Made by a program: the position numbers and the translations under genes
Part shown: in pieces, positions 31,851-43,100 of the stretch
Position numbering within the stretch: position 1 is the stretch's first letter
Layout: every line of letters starts with the position of its first letter
Notes under the pieces: model-generated
Told to the model about the DNA's origin: nothing
Database searches by the model: none
What the model saw: only the letters and a program-made list of their open reading frames with translations
Source of the DNA: Euborellia annulipes
Lineage: Eukaryota > Arthropoda > Insecta > Dermaptera > Anisolabididae
Assembly: GCA_023213315.1 (NCBI GenBank)
Contig: JAKCPI010021903.1
Location: 1-64,000 of the forward strand
DNA: 64,000 nucleotides
Direction: 5' to 3'

Positions 31851-32189
31851 AATAGTCTTATGGGATATGTTATTTTTTCATCTCCATATACCTTAATTCA
31901 AAACCTTGAAAGTCAATAAATATCTTAGATTTTTTCATAATCACGTGTTTACCTGTGGAGCTTTCGTGTTAAATTTAATCTAGTCTAATTTATTTATGAT
32001 GCCAAATTCTATTCCTTTTTTTAAGTAGAAAAAAATTGGCAAAATTTTTTTAATATTAGACTATGTTTTTAGAGTATTTTTTAAAGATTAAAAAAAAAAT
32101 ATAAATATTAATAATAATTGTCTAACTGTTAATATTTAATATTGGAGGTTTTTTTTTATAGCTGTGTAGTTGATGTAGTAGGATAATAA
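31851..32189. other. AT-rich DNA, nothing recognised
   Basis: No ORF, splice pair or repeat end was found. Confidence 0.5.
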
Positions 32190-32520
32190 AAGAGAGAGCA
32201 GCTAGTTTTCTTTTCTTTTATTAAACCCTCATTGCTGACGTTTCGGTCCTGTTTAGGGCCATCTTCAGAGCTATTAATATAGAACAATACATAATGGTCA
32301 TTAAGAAAATGCGTACAGACTTATATAAATTAGGTGAATATTTACCATTAGGGTTGTCAATATAAATTTTAATTTCCATATTTCACCTATATTTAACATA
32401 GTTGGTCGATTTTATAACAATATATATAATGATAAGTAGGTGAGATATTTTATAATGGTAAAGTCTGCGAGTAAAATTCTGTGACTGTTCTATCGAGTTT
32501 AGTTTATGAATGAGGAGAAG
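32190..32520 (-). mobile_element. Penelope-like end fragment with the best hammerhead-like motif
   Basis: On the minus strand, 32271 to 32234 reads GCT-CTGAAGA-T, a GGCCC...GGACC stem, then GAAAC-GTC-AGC. All invariant hammerhead core positions are present and the outer GCT/AGC pair as stem I. The minus-strand downstream flank has poly-A-like AATAAAAGAAAAG. No RT is present, so it is a truncated end. Confidence 0.6.
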
Positions 32521-33182
32521 AGAGAGACTGAGAGAACTGTTAATACTACTTTATCATTAATTTAATGATTAATTCTGTATTTTAATGATTCGATTTTAAA
32601 TGACAGGTATATATAAAATAAGTGACAACTTATTTAAATTATTTAATAAATAAAATTTCATTTGAACCACTCGCCATCCGTTGTTATGTATTAATGCAAA
32701 AAAAATTTTTGTGACGAATGCATCAATACAACGGATACGCTCATGCTCGGAATAGATGCACAGAAAACACAACTTGTTTATTTATATGCAATCATTTCAA
32801 AATATTCCACTGAATTCTTATTTTGTTTATCTTCAAAATAGCCATGTACAGGTCCCTGGCCCATTACTGGGGTGTTTACAAATTGCTCATTCCAGTCAAC
32901 GGGCTGTAACAGTACAATGGGATGTATAAAGTGTTACAATTTTAAATCGGTTCGGGAGCTCATGATTGTTTAATGGGAAAATCTATTAATGATTTGGTCA
33001 TTTGTGTTCCGGTATAACGAACGAATTTATGCACATTCAATAATTACATAAATAAAATGTGACGCTTAAATAGGAAATTTAAGATGCATTTGATTTCAAT
33101 ATCTTTGCTAACAAATGATAAAGTTAACAATCACTTTTTGTGAAAAAACTTTTATTTTTGGGGATGGGAGAGTTGTGTACTC

Positions 33183-33392
33183 GTATAAAACTCGGGGTTG
33201 GCCAGGAGTGATGATTTATTTAAATTGGATCCAAATGGCTTAAATAAAATGCTGGCCCCTATATGTATATTTATCAATAACGGTTATCGTCTAAAGTCTT
33301 AAATGGCCTGAGTTGCAAAAGACGTGTGAATGTGTGTGTGAGTGTGAGTGTGAATGAGAAAAAAGGTGAATGTTTTTTAAAAAAAAAAAAAC
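33183..33392 (+). mobile_element. SINE-A, decayed head
   Basis: GGATCCAAATGGCTTAAAT, CGGTTATCGTCTAAAGTC, GGCCTGAGTTGC, TGTGTGTGAGTGTGAGTGTG and an A tail are in the correct order. The A and B boxes are no longer recognisable. Confidence 0.7.
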
Positions 33393-33663
33393 TTTTATTT
33401 TAAAGATGAAATGTTTTTAATTTCACTTAAAATACGATTTTTAAAAATGTAATAGCAAATTTACTTTTTGGGTTAAAAAAATCTTATTCCCGTCATTTAA
33501 TTATGAGATCTGTTTGAAAAAAGCCCTTACTCAAAAGAAGGAAATGAAGTCATCTTCGTATGTATCAAAATTAGTTCTGCTACGTTAAGAAATATTATAT
33601 TCAGCGTATTCACCAAAGAAAGTGTTGCTAAGTCCAAGGACGTGAATTTTTCTTTAAAAAACA

Positions 33664-34110
33664 TGGTGTGCTGGTCGCACAGCACACATCTTTCTCTTAC
33701 CTTCGGTAATCAAAAGTTGTGTTCTATGCTTGTCACACCAGATTTTTTTGTGTCGAGATATATTTAGTTTCCGACAGTACGGTACATTTGAATTTGAAAA
33801 ATTTATAAACTATTTGTTTATTTATATATTGTTATCATGGTAACCATTTCTCCTATCTTTCCTATGAAGTACAAGAGTAAAGTGGTCTTCAGAAGATTTC
33901 AATGGCAAAATGAGAATATACATTTTAAAGAGTATCTAAAACATGAGTGATGTTTGAATTTTACTCAAAATCGTTGGAGCGAATTTTGAGAAAATCGAAA
34001 AAAAAGTGAAAAAGTACATCAGTAAAGAACTCTTTGGCCGATTTTGATAAAAAGAGCCCTAGGGAGGTGCCTAACTTAAATATAAAATTTCAACCTCAGG
34101 GCATTTGACC
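33664..34110 (+). repeat. HPR-family copy, 3' end lost
   Basis: The left hairpin (GTGCTGGTCGCACAGCACAC, TTTCTCTTACCTTCGGTAA, GTCACACCAGATTTTT) is followed by the body to AAAATTTCAACCTCA at 34098. 34098-34335 then resembles the hAT MITE at 47562 (CATTTGACCTCC ... AATGACGCCTCTG), probably inserted in the HPR copy. Confidence 0.7.
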
Positions 34111-34339
34111 TCCCCGCCCCTCCCCCAAGGGTTCTGGTCTTTTTAAATTTTTTATTTCATATTATTCTAAATAAAATATTTCAAAATACGTACCATATAT
34201 CTACTGGCATATAAACTGTAAAAAATTAATCAAATTAAATGTCTTTTGGCCAAATTTGAGATACCTATTTGTAAGTAAATTTTAATAATAAAGTTTGCCC
34301 CTTTCTAAGAAAAAGTAGAAATGACGCCTCTGCTTTTCA

Positions 34340-35260
34340 GGACCAAGTTAGTAAACAAGTTAATAGACAGACGGTCGGGTTGGCTCTTTCACCTCTTAAG
34401 AGAGTTTACAAATTTATCATTAAATTCAAAAGTAAAATAAATCCTTCATTTTCTAGGTTATTAAACAACCTACCGTACATTAAAACAAAAGGTGTGAAAT
34501 TTAATTATATAAAAAAAAAGATTCCTATCTTGTCTAGTACTTGTGGTAAATTGCAGATATAAGATTAATTCGAAGATAAGCTTTCAATTATATTAAAAAT
34601 ATTATTGTATTTTATTCTATCTATACTATATTATAATACATTTTTTTTCTTTAACTTGATTAATATTCTCCTTGCTAAGTTGCATATATTTATATATTTA
34701 ATTTACTAAGAGTTGTAATCAATTTTAATGTCAATTCAACAAGTTTTTCTATAAGTATCTTTAAATATTGACAAGTTTTACATAACATGGAATGTCGATT
34801 TCTTTAACACCACTTTTGCTTGAATCTTTTTTTTTTTTGTATAATGATTTTTAATCTCTTAAATGGGAAGATTACGTCATATATGAATGTATCAATATTA
34901 TGTGGGAAGATTTTTTTTTATGAAAAGAAAGCATGATTAGCGGACAATGATAATTTATTCTTGAAAATGAACTCGTTTATCCAGCTTGATTATTAATTAT
35001 ATGGAATCCTCTCTTGTTTGCTAGAGAGAGAGCTACGGTATAATGAAATTTTCCATTCAACTCTTTAGGTATCATGATTTGGCATTCAGTTGATGATGAC
35101 GAAGTTAATTTTGCAGAACATGCGATGATTCATACTCACTCCTATTTGAACCCACCTGAGTTACCATTCACAACATTCACAAATAGTCTCCATCTGGTCT
35201 AATATTTCGACATGAATTTTCATTCAATCTTTGATCAGATAAAATAATTAGTTCAATTAT
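34340..35260. other. AT-rich DNA, no supported gene
   Basis: A 60-codon frame at 34380-34562 has a basic composition but no start context or domain. Nothing else is recognised. Confidence 0.45.
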
Positions 35261-35268
35261 AGAAAGAG

Positions 35269-37002
35269 CAGTGGCGTACCGAGGGGGGGGGCGAGGGGGG
35301 CGGTCCGCCCCAGGCCCCGAGCCGGCATAGGCCCCCCATATATTTATAAAAAAAAAATTTAATGAAAATTTCCCTTTGAGAGGCCCCGGGGCCCTCAGGG
35401 CTCAAGAAAAAATGGGAAAATTTAGATGAAAAAAACAAAATTTAATGATAATTTCTCTTTGAGAGGCCCCGGGGCCCTTAGGGCTCAAGTAAAAATGGAA
35501 AAATTTAGATAAAAAAACAAAATTTAATGAAAATTTCTCTTTGAGAGGCCCCGGGGCCCTTAGGGCTCAAGTAAAAACAAAATTTAATAAAAATTTCCCT
35601 TTGAGAGGCCCCGGGGCCCTCAGGGCTCAAGTAAAAATGGAAAAATTTAGATAAAAAAAAACAAAATTTAATGAAAATTTCTCTTTGAGAGGCCCCGGGG
35701 CCCTTAGGGCTCAAGTAAAAATGGAAAAATTTAGATAAAAAAACAAAATTTAATGAAAATTTCTCTTGAGAGGCCCCGGGGCACTTAGGGCTCAAGTAAA
35801 AACAAAATTTAATAAAAATTTCCCTTTGAGAGGCCCCGGGGCCCTCAGGGCTCAAGTAAATGGAAAAATTTAGATAAAAAAACAAAATTTAATGAAAATT
35901 TCTCTTTGAGAGGCCCCGGGGCCCTTAGGGCTCAAGTAAAAATGGAAAAATTTAGATAAAAAAAACAAAATTTAATGAAAATTTCTCTTTGAGAGGCCCC
36001 GGGGCACTTAGGGCTCAAGTAAAAACAAAATTTAATAAAAATTTCCCTTTGAGAGGCCCCGGGGCCTTCAGGGCTCAAGTAAAAATGGAAAAATTTAGAT
36101 AAAAAAAGAAAATTTAATGAAAATTTCCCTTTGAGAGGCCCGGGACCCTTGGGGCTCAAGTAAAAATGGAAAAATTTAGATAAAAAAAAGAAAATTTAAT
36201 AAAAATTTCCCTTTGAGAGGCCCCGGGGCCTTCAGGGCTCAAGTAAAAATGGAAAAATTTAGATAAAAAAAAGAAAATTTAATGAAAATTTCCCTTTGAG
36301 AGGCCCCGGGGCCTTCAGGGCTCAATAAAAACAAAATTTAATAAAAATTTCCCTTTGAGAGGCCCGGGGCCTTCAGGGCTCAAGTAAAATGGAAAAATTT
36401 AGATAAAAAGAAAATTTAATGAAAATTTCCCTTTGAGAGGCCCCGGGGCCTTCAGGGCTCAAGTAAAAACAAAATTTAATGAAAATTTCCCTTTGAGAGG
36501 CCCCGGGGCCCTCAGGGCTCAAGTAAAATGGAAAATTTAGATAAAAAAAACAAAATTTAATGAAAATTTCTCTTTGAGAGGCCCCGGGGCCCTTAGGGCT
36601 CAAGTAAAAACAAAATTTAATAAAAATTTCCCTTTGAGAGGCCCCGGGGCCCTCAGGGCTCAAGTAAAAATGGAAAAATTTAGATAAAAAAGAAAATTTA
36701 ATGAAAATTTCCCTTTGAGAGGCCCCGGGCCCTCAAGGCTCAAGTAAAAACAAAATTTAATGAAAATTTCTCTTTGAGAGGCCCGGGGCCCTCAGGGCTC
36801 AAGTAAAAACAAAATTTAATGAAAATTTCCCTTTGAGAGGCCCCGGGGCCCTTGGGGTTCAGGGATACGGTATTTTAAAAATATCTTTGTGTATGGAGGA
36901 AAGGATATTTAAAGATGAGCAGCCCCCCAAAAAAAAAAATTCAATATAAGGCCCCCGCTTCTAGTGCCGCCCCAGGCCCCCAACTGCCTCGGTACGCCTC
37001 TG
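35269..37002. mobile_element. hAT-like element enlarged by an internal satellite
   Basis: The ends CAGTGGCGTACCGAGG and (reverse complement) CAGAGGCGTACCGAGG are terminal repeats. AGAAAGAG on both sides (35261-35268 and 37003-37010) is a perfect 8-bp duplication. Inside both ends are GCCCCAGGCCCC tracts. Nearly the whole interior (35355-36860) is the tandem array described in its own entry. There is no transposase. It is a MITE whose core has amplified. Confidence 0.9.
35355..36860. repeat. 21-copy satellite array in the hAT element
   Basis: The core TTTGAGAGGCCCCGGGGCCC, TYAGGGCTCAAGTAAAA recurs 21 times. Units are either about 58 bp or about 82-86 bp, the longer type carrying an extra TGGAAAAATTTAGATAAAAA. 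Long and short units partly alternate, so there is a higher-order structure. Each core has the 12-bp palindrome GGCCCCGGGGCC. Minus-strand frames (a Pro/Gly/Ser repeat protein) follow from the period and are not genes. Confidence 0.92.
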
Positions 37003-37375
37003 AGAAAGAGTAAAAAGATTATTAGGGGAATTTTTAATTAACAAACCACATTTTGTTTTATTAATTATTTATTAAAAATATAAATACTGTACAACGTTTC
37101 GACTGCTTATTCTACAACCGTTGTGAATGTAAATGCATATTTGGGGCCTATATTACTTTCTCTTACCTATATGCATATCTTGCATTTGTAATGGGTTTTT
37201 TGTCCGGTTTTGGAAATCAGCTAGACAAAGTAGGCGACAATTACCGCCCTTAAAAAAAAAAAAAACATGCAATGTGTATGGATGGATTGTTAAGGGTTTG
37301 TAAAATTTTTTGAGGTGGAAAATCTTTAAAATTTTTTCTGACCACATAAATTTGTAATTATCAGCTGTATGTAAG

Positions 37376-37866
37376 CTTATTGAAAGCCATACAGAGGCGT
37401 GCAATTAGACTGATAGGTGATTCTACCCTTACTGCATCCCTACAGTCACTAGATCATAGAAGAAGAGTATCTGCACTATCTCTCTTCTACAGGTATTACC
37501 ATGGTCAATGCTCTGCCGAATTAAAATCAATTATCCCACCCAATGCAACATATTCACGGAACACAAGAGAGGCATCTTCCCAGCATCCCTATGCTGTTCA
37601 GATCACGACTAACAGAACAAATCAATTTCATTCTTCCTTTGTCCCCATGACCTCCCGTGATTGGAACAAGCTCCCTGCTTCTATCTTCCCCAAAACCTAC
37701 AATCTTCAGACTTTCAAGTCTAACCTCAACAGGCATCTTCTCAGTTCCCGCAGTTGAGTTTCCCCTTTATGCTTCTCCTTTTGTTTTTATTTTCTTCCTG
37801 GCTGCATGTGACTTTGGTCATTATAGGTCTTCGGACCTTATGCATCCATTCAAAAAAAAAAAAAGT
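37376..37866 (+). pseudogene. 5'-truncated LINE: C-terminus and 3' UTR
   Basis: An open frame to a stop at 37755-37757 reads KAIQRRAIRLIGD ... LDHRRRVSALSLFYRYYHGQ ... SRDWNKLPASIFP ... TFKSNLNRHL. This is the conserved post-RT C-terminus of CR1/Jockey-related non-LTR elements common in arthropods. A 3' UTR of about 95 bp and an A-rich tail (37850-37864) follow. The polymerase domain is lost by 5' truncation. The overlapping frames on either strand are shadows. Confidence 0.85.
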
Positions 37867-37895
37867 AAAAATAATTATTGGCTTTTCATTTTTAC

Positions 37896-38287
37896 TTTCT
37901 TACCTCTACATATGTTAATATACAGTATATAGTGAGAAAGTATTGGTTTCATGTCAAAAATTCGATGTCGAGATTTTGATAGAAATTCACGTTTTGAGGT
38001 CCCCTGAATCCAAAAAAGTGGTTTTCGCTACATGTGTCTCTGTGTCTATCTGTGTGTGTGTGTGTGTGTGTGCGTCTGTGAACAAAATATCTCAAGAACG
38101 AAAAAAAGCTAGGAGGTTGAAATTTTATATTTAAATTAGGCACCCCCCTGGGCCCTGACACGAAGCTTTTGAACAAAATCGGCCAAAAAGTACTAGTACT
38201 TTACTGATGAACTTTTTCAGTTTTTTTCGATTTTCCCAAAATTCGATTCAACGATTTTGATTAAAATTCAAAACCAATTATTTTTTA
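37896..38287 (-). repeat. HPR-family 3' half
   Basis: The terminal hairpin (TTACTTTCTTACC ... GTGAGAAAGT), TTCGATGTCGAGATTTTGAT, GAGGTCCCCTGAATCC, a (TG)n tract (38054-38072), the GAGGTTGAAATTTTATATTT block and AGTACTAGTACTTTACTGAT follow in family order. Confidence 0.8.
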
Positions 38288-38372
38288 CGAACTCTTTATT
38301 TTCTTAGGTTCTTTAATTCAGTGAATTTTTTCCATCACTACTCTGATTTTTATCTAAAAAAATTAAAAAAAA

Positions 38373-39064
38373 GTACTTTCTCTTACCTATGTATATATGT
38401 AATATATATAAGAGAGAGAAAGTATTGGATTCATGTCAAAAATACGATGTCGAGATTTTGATGGACTCTTCACGTGTTTGAGGTCCCCTGAATCCAAAAA
38501 AGTGGTTTTCGCGATTAAAAAAATGGTCTTTTCTTGGGTCTGTCTGTGTGTCTGAAACTCTGTCTGTGCTGTGTTCAAATTTTTAAGCATGAAGGAATTG
38601 AGCTATGAGGCTGAAATTTTATATTTATGTTAAACACCCCTGGGACCGACAAAATAAGCTTTTGATCAAAATCGGCCAAAGAGTACTAGTACTTTACTGA
38701 TGTACTTTTTCAGTTTTTTTTCGATTTTCTCAAAATTCGCTCTAACGATTTTGATTTAAATTCAAAAATCAATTATTTTTTTAGATGTTCTTTCAAATGC
38801 TATATTCTCGTTTTGCCCTCAAAATTGTTTGAAGAGCACTTTACTCTTGTACTTCATAGGAAAGATACGAGAAATGGTTGCAATGGTAACAAAATCATAA
38901 AATTTTCCATACTTATAAATTTTACACCTGAATTGAAATGTTTCCTATTGCCGGGAATTAAATATATGTTGACACAAAAAATGGTGTGACAAGCACAGTA
39001 CACTACTTTCGATTCCGAAGGTAAGAGAATGTTGTAAGTGCAATGTGCGCTAGTCACACTTGTT
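38373..39064 (-). mobile_element. HPR-family copy with both end regions
   Basis: It runs from the terminal hairpin (TACTTTCTCTTACCTATG) through the body to TTGCAATGGTAAC, and on to a diverged opposite hairpin (TGACAAGCACAGTACAC ... GTGCGCTAGTCACAC). Its centre is shorter than in 23621-24620, so it is a short subfamily or a deletion. Confidence 0.75.
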
Positions 39065-39161
39065 TTGCATAGGATAGTCTTCGTCGTCCCTGAAAATGAT
39101 TCAATGGCGTGAATTAAGTAATCTGAATGGAATACACCCACCCTGAACTGACACCCATGTG

Positions 39162-39727
39162 TCTGTTTATATATATAAAAATGAAATGGGAAAAATGTAT
39201 GTATGTATGTAAATATGTATGTATATGTTCTATAGAAATCCACAATTTCCAATGAATCCATTTGAAATTAAGTACACATATAGTACAAGGGACAGGGAGT
39301 AACGTAGTAATAATTTGAATCTCTTAAATGTTTTGGAAAATTAATTATAATCAAATTTCTTCAATATGGGAACACAAAATCAACAAATTGGCTAGAAATT
39401 AGAGAGCGTCCTTTATGCTATGTGAACCAGCTTCCTACCTGACTATGGGCTGGGGGGTGGGGGGCTACGCAGCAGTTGAATAACGAAGAGAGGAAGCAGG
39501 TGACTGACCCTTTAAACAGTCATAAACAGACCCTTTTGTGCTGTTCCCAATAGGTACCCTCGCCTCGCTTGAATATAAGATCCTTCCTTAACATCTTAAC
39601 ACTTGCATTGCAACAAGAAATATCCCAAATTGGGAATAAACTTGCTCGCCGAAGGCGAGCAAGGGGTCCAGGGGGCGCAGCCCCCTGGCTAGGCGGAAAG
39701 CCCGCCGAAGGCGGGCTTTGCGACTAG
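39162..39727 (+). mobile_element. Probable Helitron
   Basis: The 5' side has TCTGTTTATATATATAAAAA, then TGAAATGG and a TATGTATGTATG run, as in many Helitron 5' ends. The 3' side has two GC-rich hairpins (GCTCGCCGAAGGCGAGC and GCCCGCCGAAGGCGGGC), then TTTGCGACTAG before a T. The left limit is less certain than the right. Frames across it are artefacts. Confidence 0.6.
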
Positions 39728-39974
39728 TACAATATAAGACTTGTCCGCATAACCTTCCATACACATAAACCACACCTCGGGGTTTGCCGCCAAAGTCATC
39801 AAAAAATATGAACCTACCCTCTTGAGAAGGAAAGCATTGCAAGTAAGGGTCGAACCCTCGTTTTGTAATTTGAGCCCAGGCCATCGATATCCTATTACTA
39901 ACGTCAATTTTAACCAAAGAAGGGTGCTAAAAAAAAACATTTTTCTCGAGATTCAGAATAAATTTATATTTTCT

Positions 39975-40100
39975 ATTTTTACTTTCTCTTATCTATATAC
40001 AGAAAATTCGATGTCATGATTTTGATGGATATACATGTTTTGAGGTCCCCTGGATCCAACAAAGGGGTCTGTGCGTCTGTCTGTCCGGTCACACCATATT
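39975..40100 (-). repeat. HPR-family terminal fragment
   Basis: TTTTACTTTCTCTTATC, AAATTCGATGTCATGATTTT, TTTTGAGGTCCCCTGGATCC and TCCGGTCACACCATATTTT are present. Both ends are joined with the middle missing, as at 19686-19845. Confidence 0.7.
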
Positions 40101-40439
40101 TTTCATATTATAATATCAATATTTAACTTTTTTTAAATCAGATAATTTATTTAAATCAAGAGAATATTATTTTATAATATTAAAATTTACAGATGCTGGG
40201 CCGGTAGAATCTTGTATTGAAGATTGGATTTTATAATATTAGAATTTATTAATTATTTGATAGTAAAACTGGCAACCTTTAGTTCTAATTCAGCGTCTTC
40301 CAATCTTTTTAATACTATCTAAAATCTACTATCTACAATCTTTTTACTAGCGAAAAATATTTTATCTCCCCATCTCACCACCTTTTATTTATTAATAGGT
40401 CTACATATAGTAATATTGACACATAAATAAAATATATTA

Positions 40440-40660
40440 TCCCCATTGCTGCGGTTGAAAACCGCTGTTATAGATGAAACATGATAAAATTAGGTAAATT
40501 ATAATTAAATAAACATGAGATTTCAAAATATCATCTCGTGTTTTTAATTTACCTGATTATATTTTGACTTTGCGGGACCTTCGGTGGACTTCTCGTCGAG
40601 CTCGGGGTACCCTATAAGGGCCATTCAAAGACGGACGAACAGACACTACGCTTTTATATA
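40440..40660 (-). mobile_element. Possible Helitron 5' fragment
   Basis: On the minus strand TATATAAAAGCGTAGTGTCT, GTTCGTCCGTC resembles the 5' ends of the other Helitrons in the window. No clear TC start or 3' CTAG end is visible. Confidence 0.35.
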
Positions 40661-41029
40661 TATTATTTCGTATTTTATAATTATATTTATTAAATTTTAT
40701 TATATCGATGCCTATCGAGGGGCGTTCCACATTATAACTTGTTTTTGTTTTTTTTTGTGCTAACCCAATGTTTGATCTTTAAAAAAAGAGCAAAATTACT
40801 AACAAAATACACTCTTCGGAAAATAATATAGAATGAGTCGCTCAATCCCAGGACCTTACCAGGAGGTGATATAGGGACCTAACTCCTCCCCTTCCCAAAA
40901 TCCCAGAAAATTATAAATGAAGAGAAATATATAGAAAGTAAAATGGTGTTAAAACAATACTGTTCGAAAATAAAAAAAATATTTTATTTTCTTTAAAATT
41001 TATTCAGGGAGGGAGATCTTCCAAACCCC

Positions 41030-41121
41030 TGTAAATAAAATCATCGGACTGCCTGGGGTCCGAACCCGCGACGTTCGGTATAGAAGGTAGGGACCCCACA
41101 AACTACACCAAGCCCCGAGGG
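41030..41121 (-). mobile_element. SINE-A head only
   Basis: CATCGGACTGCCTGGGGTCC, GAACCCGCGACGTTCGG and ACACCAAGCCCCGAGGGC (all on plus) are the tRNA-derived head read on the minus strand. The body and tail are missing. Confidence 0.75.
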
Positions 41122-41280
41122 CTAGGAATGTTTATAAAAGGATTCTTCTTCAATAGCACACTTAAAAAAAAAAAATTAATTATACACCTGTGTTGAGAAG
41201 GATAATTTTGGTGAAATATTATTATTTGAATGATTATCTAGCTAGCTCAAAATAAATATTTCAATATAATCAATAAAAAA

Positions 41281-41505
41281 GGCCTCCTTCGGCGGGCTTT
41301 TCCACATTGGAAATTTTGCAATTTTGCAAACGCCTTCGGCGAGCAATTGCAATATTTTAAGGTTTCAAATTTCCCTCTCTGACTTAAATTTTAAATTTCC
41401 CTCTCCCGCTTCACTTCCTGTAACTCTAGCCAATCAGCGCCATGATAGGCACATACACACTGGGACAGGAAGTCAGCCGCTAGCGCTTTATATTATAGTA
41501 TGATG
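41281..41505 (-). mobile_element. Unclassified repeat, perhaps Helitron-like
   Basis: On the minus strand it starts TCATACTATAATATAAAGCG and ends near CCCGCCGAAGGAGGCC. It shares CGGCGGGCTTTTCCAC and the TTTAAATTTCCCTCTC block with 52155-52275. A CCAAT box motif (TAGCCAATCAGCG) is present on plus. Confidence 0.45.
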
Positions 41506-42409
41506 ATTTAATTAATTCGCTGCGTGCCAATAGATGGCCAAAGAATTTTGTCTCCCTGGAGTGGTAGCCTTACCCCTTCCCCACCAATTCCTAGATGAAT
41601 CTTATTGTGAGTCTACTCTATAGGGAGGAGGCCAGTTATCCATTACTTTCATTAACAATTGATTTTACTTTTATTTCGTGTTCTTAATTTCTCAAAGAAA
41701 TTTTTCAATTTTTTTAATAGCACTTTCTTCAATCATCCATGTAAAAGATTCTCATTTAATTACTCTATGTGAGTATGAAAGAATTCCAAATGAGTGATAC
41801 AACATTTCGAATTTTTTTTTCTAACCAGTTTTCTATTTGATATTTGATTGATGCACATTTTAATAGTTAGTATGTTTGTTATGGGAAAAAAATCTCTCTA
41901 AGATGATATCATGTCATGACTGCCTGACTTTTAATGATGATTATTTTAAGAAGTAATTACTACAAGTAATCTATATTCCTTTTTTTTTCATCTTTCATCT
42001 CTTCCTCCCTTCCTACTCGAACTAACACAAAGGCGTAGATAATTGTGACAAATGACTCTCCTTTCGTGGTTTACAATACATTAACCTTCCTATAGCTATT
42101 AATATTAAATTATCATTTCTCTTTTTAAAATACACAACAGTGAATTTATAATTTAATTTCATCTATATAGATATACATTATTCAATTTTTTTTTTTATTT
42201 GGTATAAATTTTCATTTTTAATTCATAAATTTTCAACTACCGCCCTGCAGGTGAGAGATTATGTTAATTTGTAGACATAAATGGATGGATCTTATCTTAC
42301 CCTTAAAGTCTATCATGTCAATATATCAAATATTAAATTGGGTTAAAATATTTAAAATAAACAAAGAAAATTTGAATTTCATTAAAATATTTTTCTTGCT
42401 TTGTTTTAG

Positions 42410-42442
42410 AAGTTTTTCCACTCCTGTCAAATTCCCCATTTG
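42410..42442 (+). CDS. Candidate 33-nt microexon
   Basis: A strong acceptor (TTTTTCTTGCTTTGTTTTAG ending at 42409) and a strong donor (TTTG/GTAAGTTT at 42443) enclose exactly 33 nt, or 11 codons, so inclusion would keep the frame. One open reading is SFSTPVKFPI. A good cryptic AG/GTGAGA pair (CCGCCCTGCAG) lies upstream at 42249. Its host gene is not visible. Confidence 0.4.
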
Positions 42443-42569
42443 GTAAGTTTTTTATTATTATTTTTAAATAAATATAAATTATATTTTATGTCACATTAAT
42501 TTTGAATTCCCTTTGAATACATTAATTTTTGAGTAAAATTATTCTTATTTAAGGTGATTTCATTAAGCT

Positions 42570-42801
42570 AATTGAATCGTTTATTTCAGAAACCACCTAA
42601 GTGCGTTTTTTTCAACTTTCGGAAAACTAAAAAAAACTGTTTTGGAGCTTAAGTATAGGTCTAGTCTACTTCAAATATTTTTTTATCAAATCATAAACAT
42701 GCTATTGGGATAATCTATTTAAAAAATTATTTTTTCTCCTTTAAGTTTTTGAGTAATTAATTTTTGAAAAAATTGCACTTAGGTGGTTTCTGAAATAAAC
42801 G
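42570..42801. mobile_element. MITE-like unit sharing ends with the larger element
   Basis: The ends CGTTTATTTCAGAAACCACC and (reverse complement) CTCGTTTATTTCAGAAACCA are nearly perfect inverted repeats of about 28 bp around an AT-rich core without an ORF. Confidence 0.75.
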
Positions 42802-42959
42802 AGTGATTTTTTAAAAATTATTATTGAAATTAAGTCAAACCATTAATTTTTACCTGTTTTGGTATCAAAGGTAAGTAATAGACACACTTAAGTATAAAAA
42901 AGAGTGTTTTTACTATGCCTAAATCGAAAAATACAAGTAGACTACACGCTACAGTATGT

Positions 42960-43100
42960 CTATATACACAGCGTATATACAGAGTCGTACTGCAGTCCTT
43001 TGAGCCTAGCATTCCGAATAATGTTCCGTTTGTATTTTTCTTCGTGCACAACACCACGCCTACGCTTGGGAATAGGTTCATCATCTGAACTAGCCGACAT
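42960..43100 (-). pseudogene. N-terminal remnant of a transposon-encoded protein
   Basis: From ATG at 43100 the minus strand reads MSASSDDEPIPKRRRGVVHE, then EKYKRNIIRNARLKGLQYDS, and stops at TAG (42962-42960). The acidic start, basic KRRR block and K-R-N-I-I-R-N-A-R-L-K-G-L signature resemble, from memory, N-termini of uncharacterised transposon proteins common in arthropod genomes. The rest is lost. Confidence 0.5.

Noticed and set aside
35253..36663. Minus-strand frames encoding a Pro/Gly/Ser-Gln-Arg repeat protein
   Set aside because: They come from a satellite array inside a hAT element. The frames break whenever unit length changes and have no start or splice context.
35355..36860. 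CRISPR-like array
   Set aside because: The repeats have no unique spacers, the host is eukaryotic, and terminal repeats with an 8-bp duplication show a transposon.
39588..39940. Two overlapping minus-strand ORFs
   Set aside because: They cross the Helitron 3' hairpins and have Arg/Gly-rich parts from the GC-rich palindromes. No domain.
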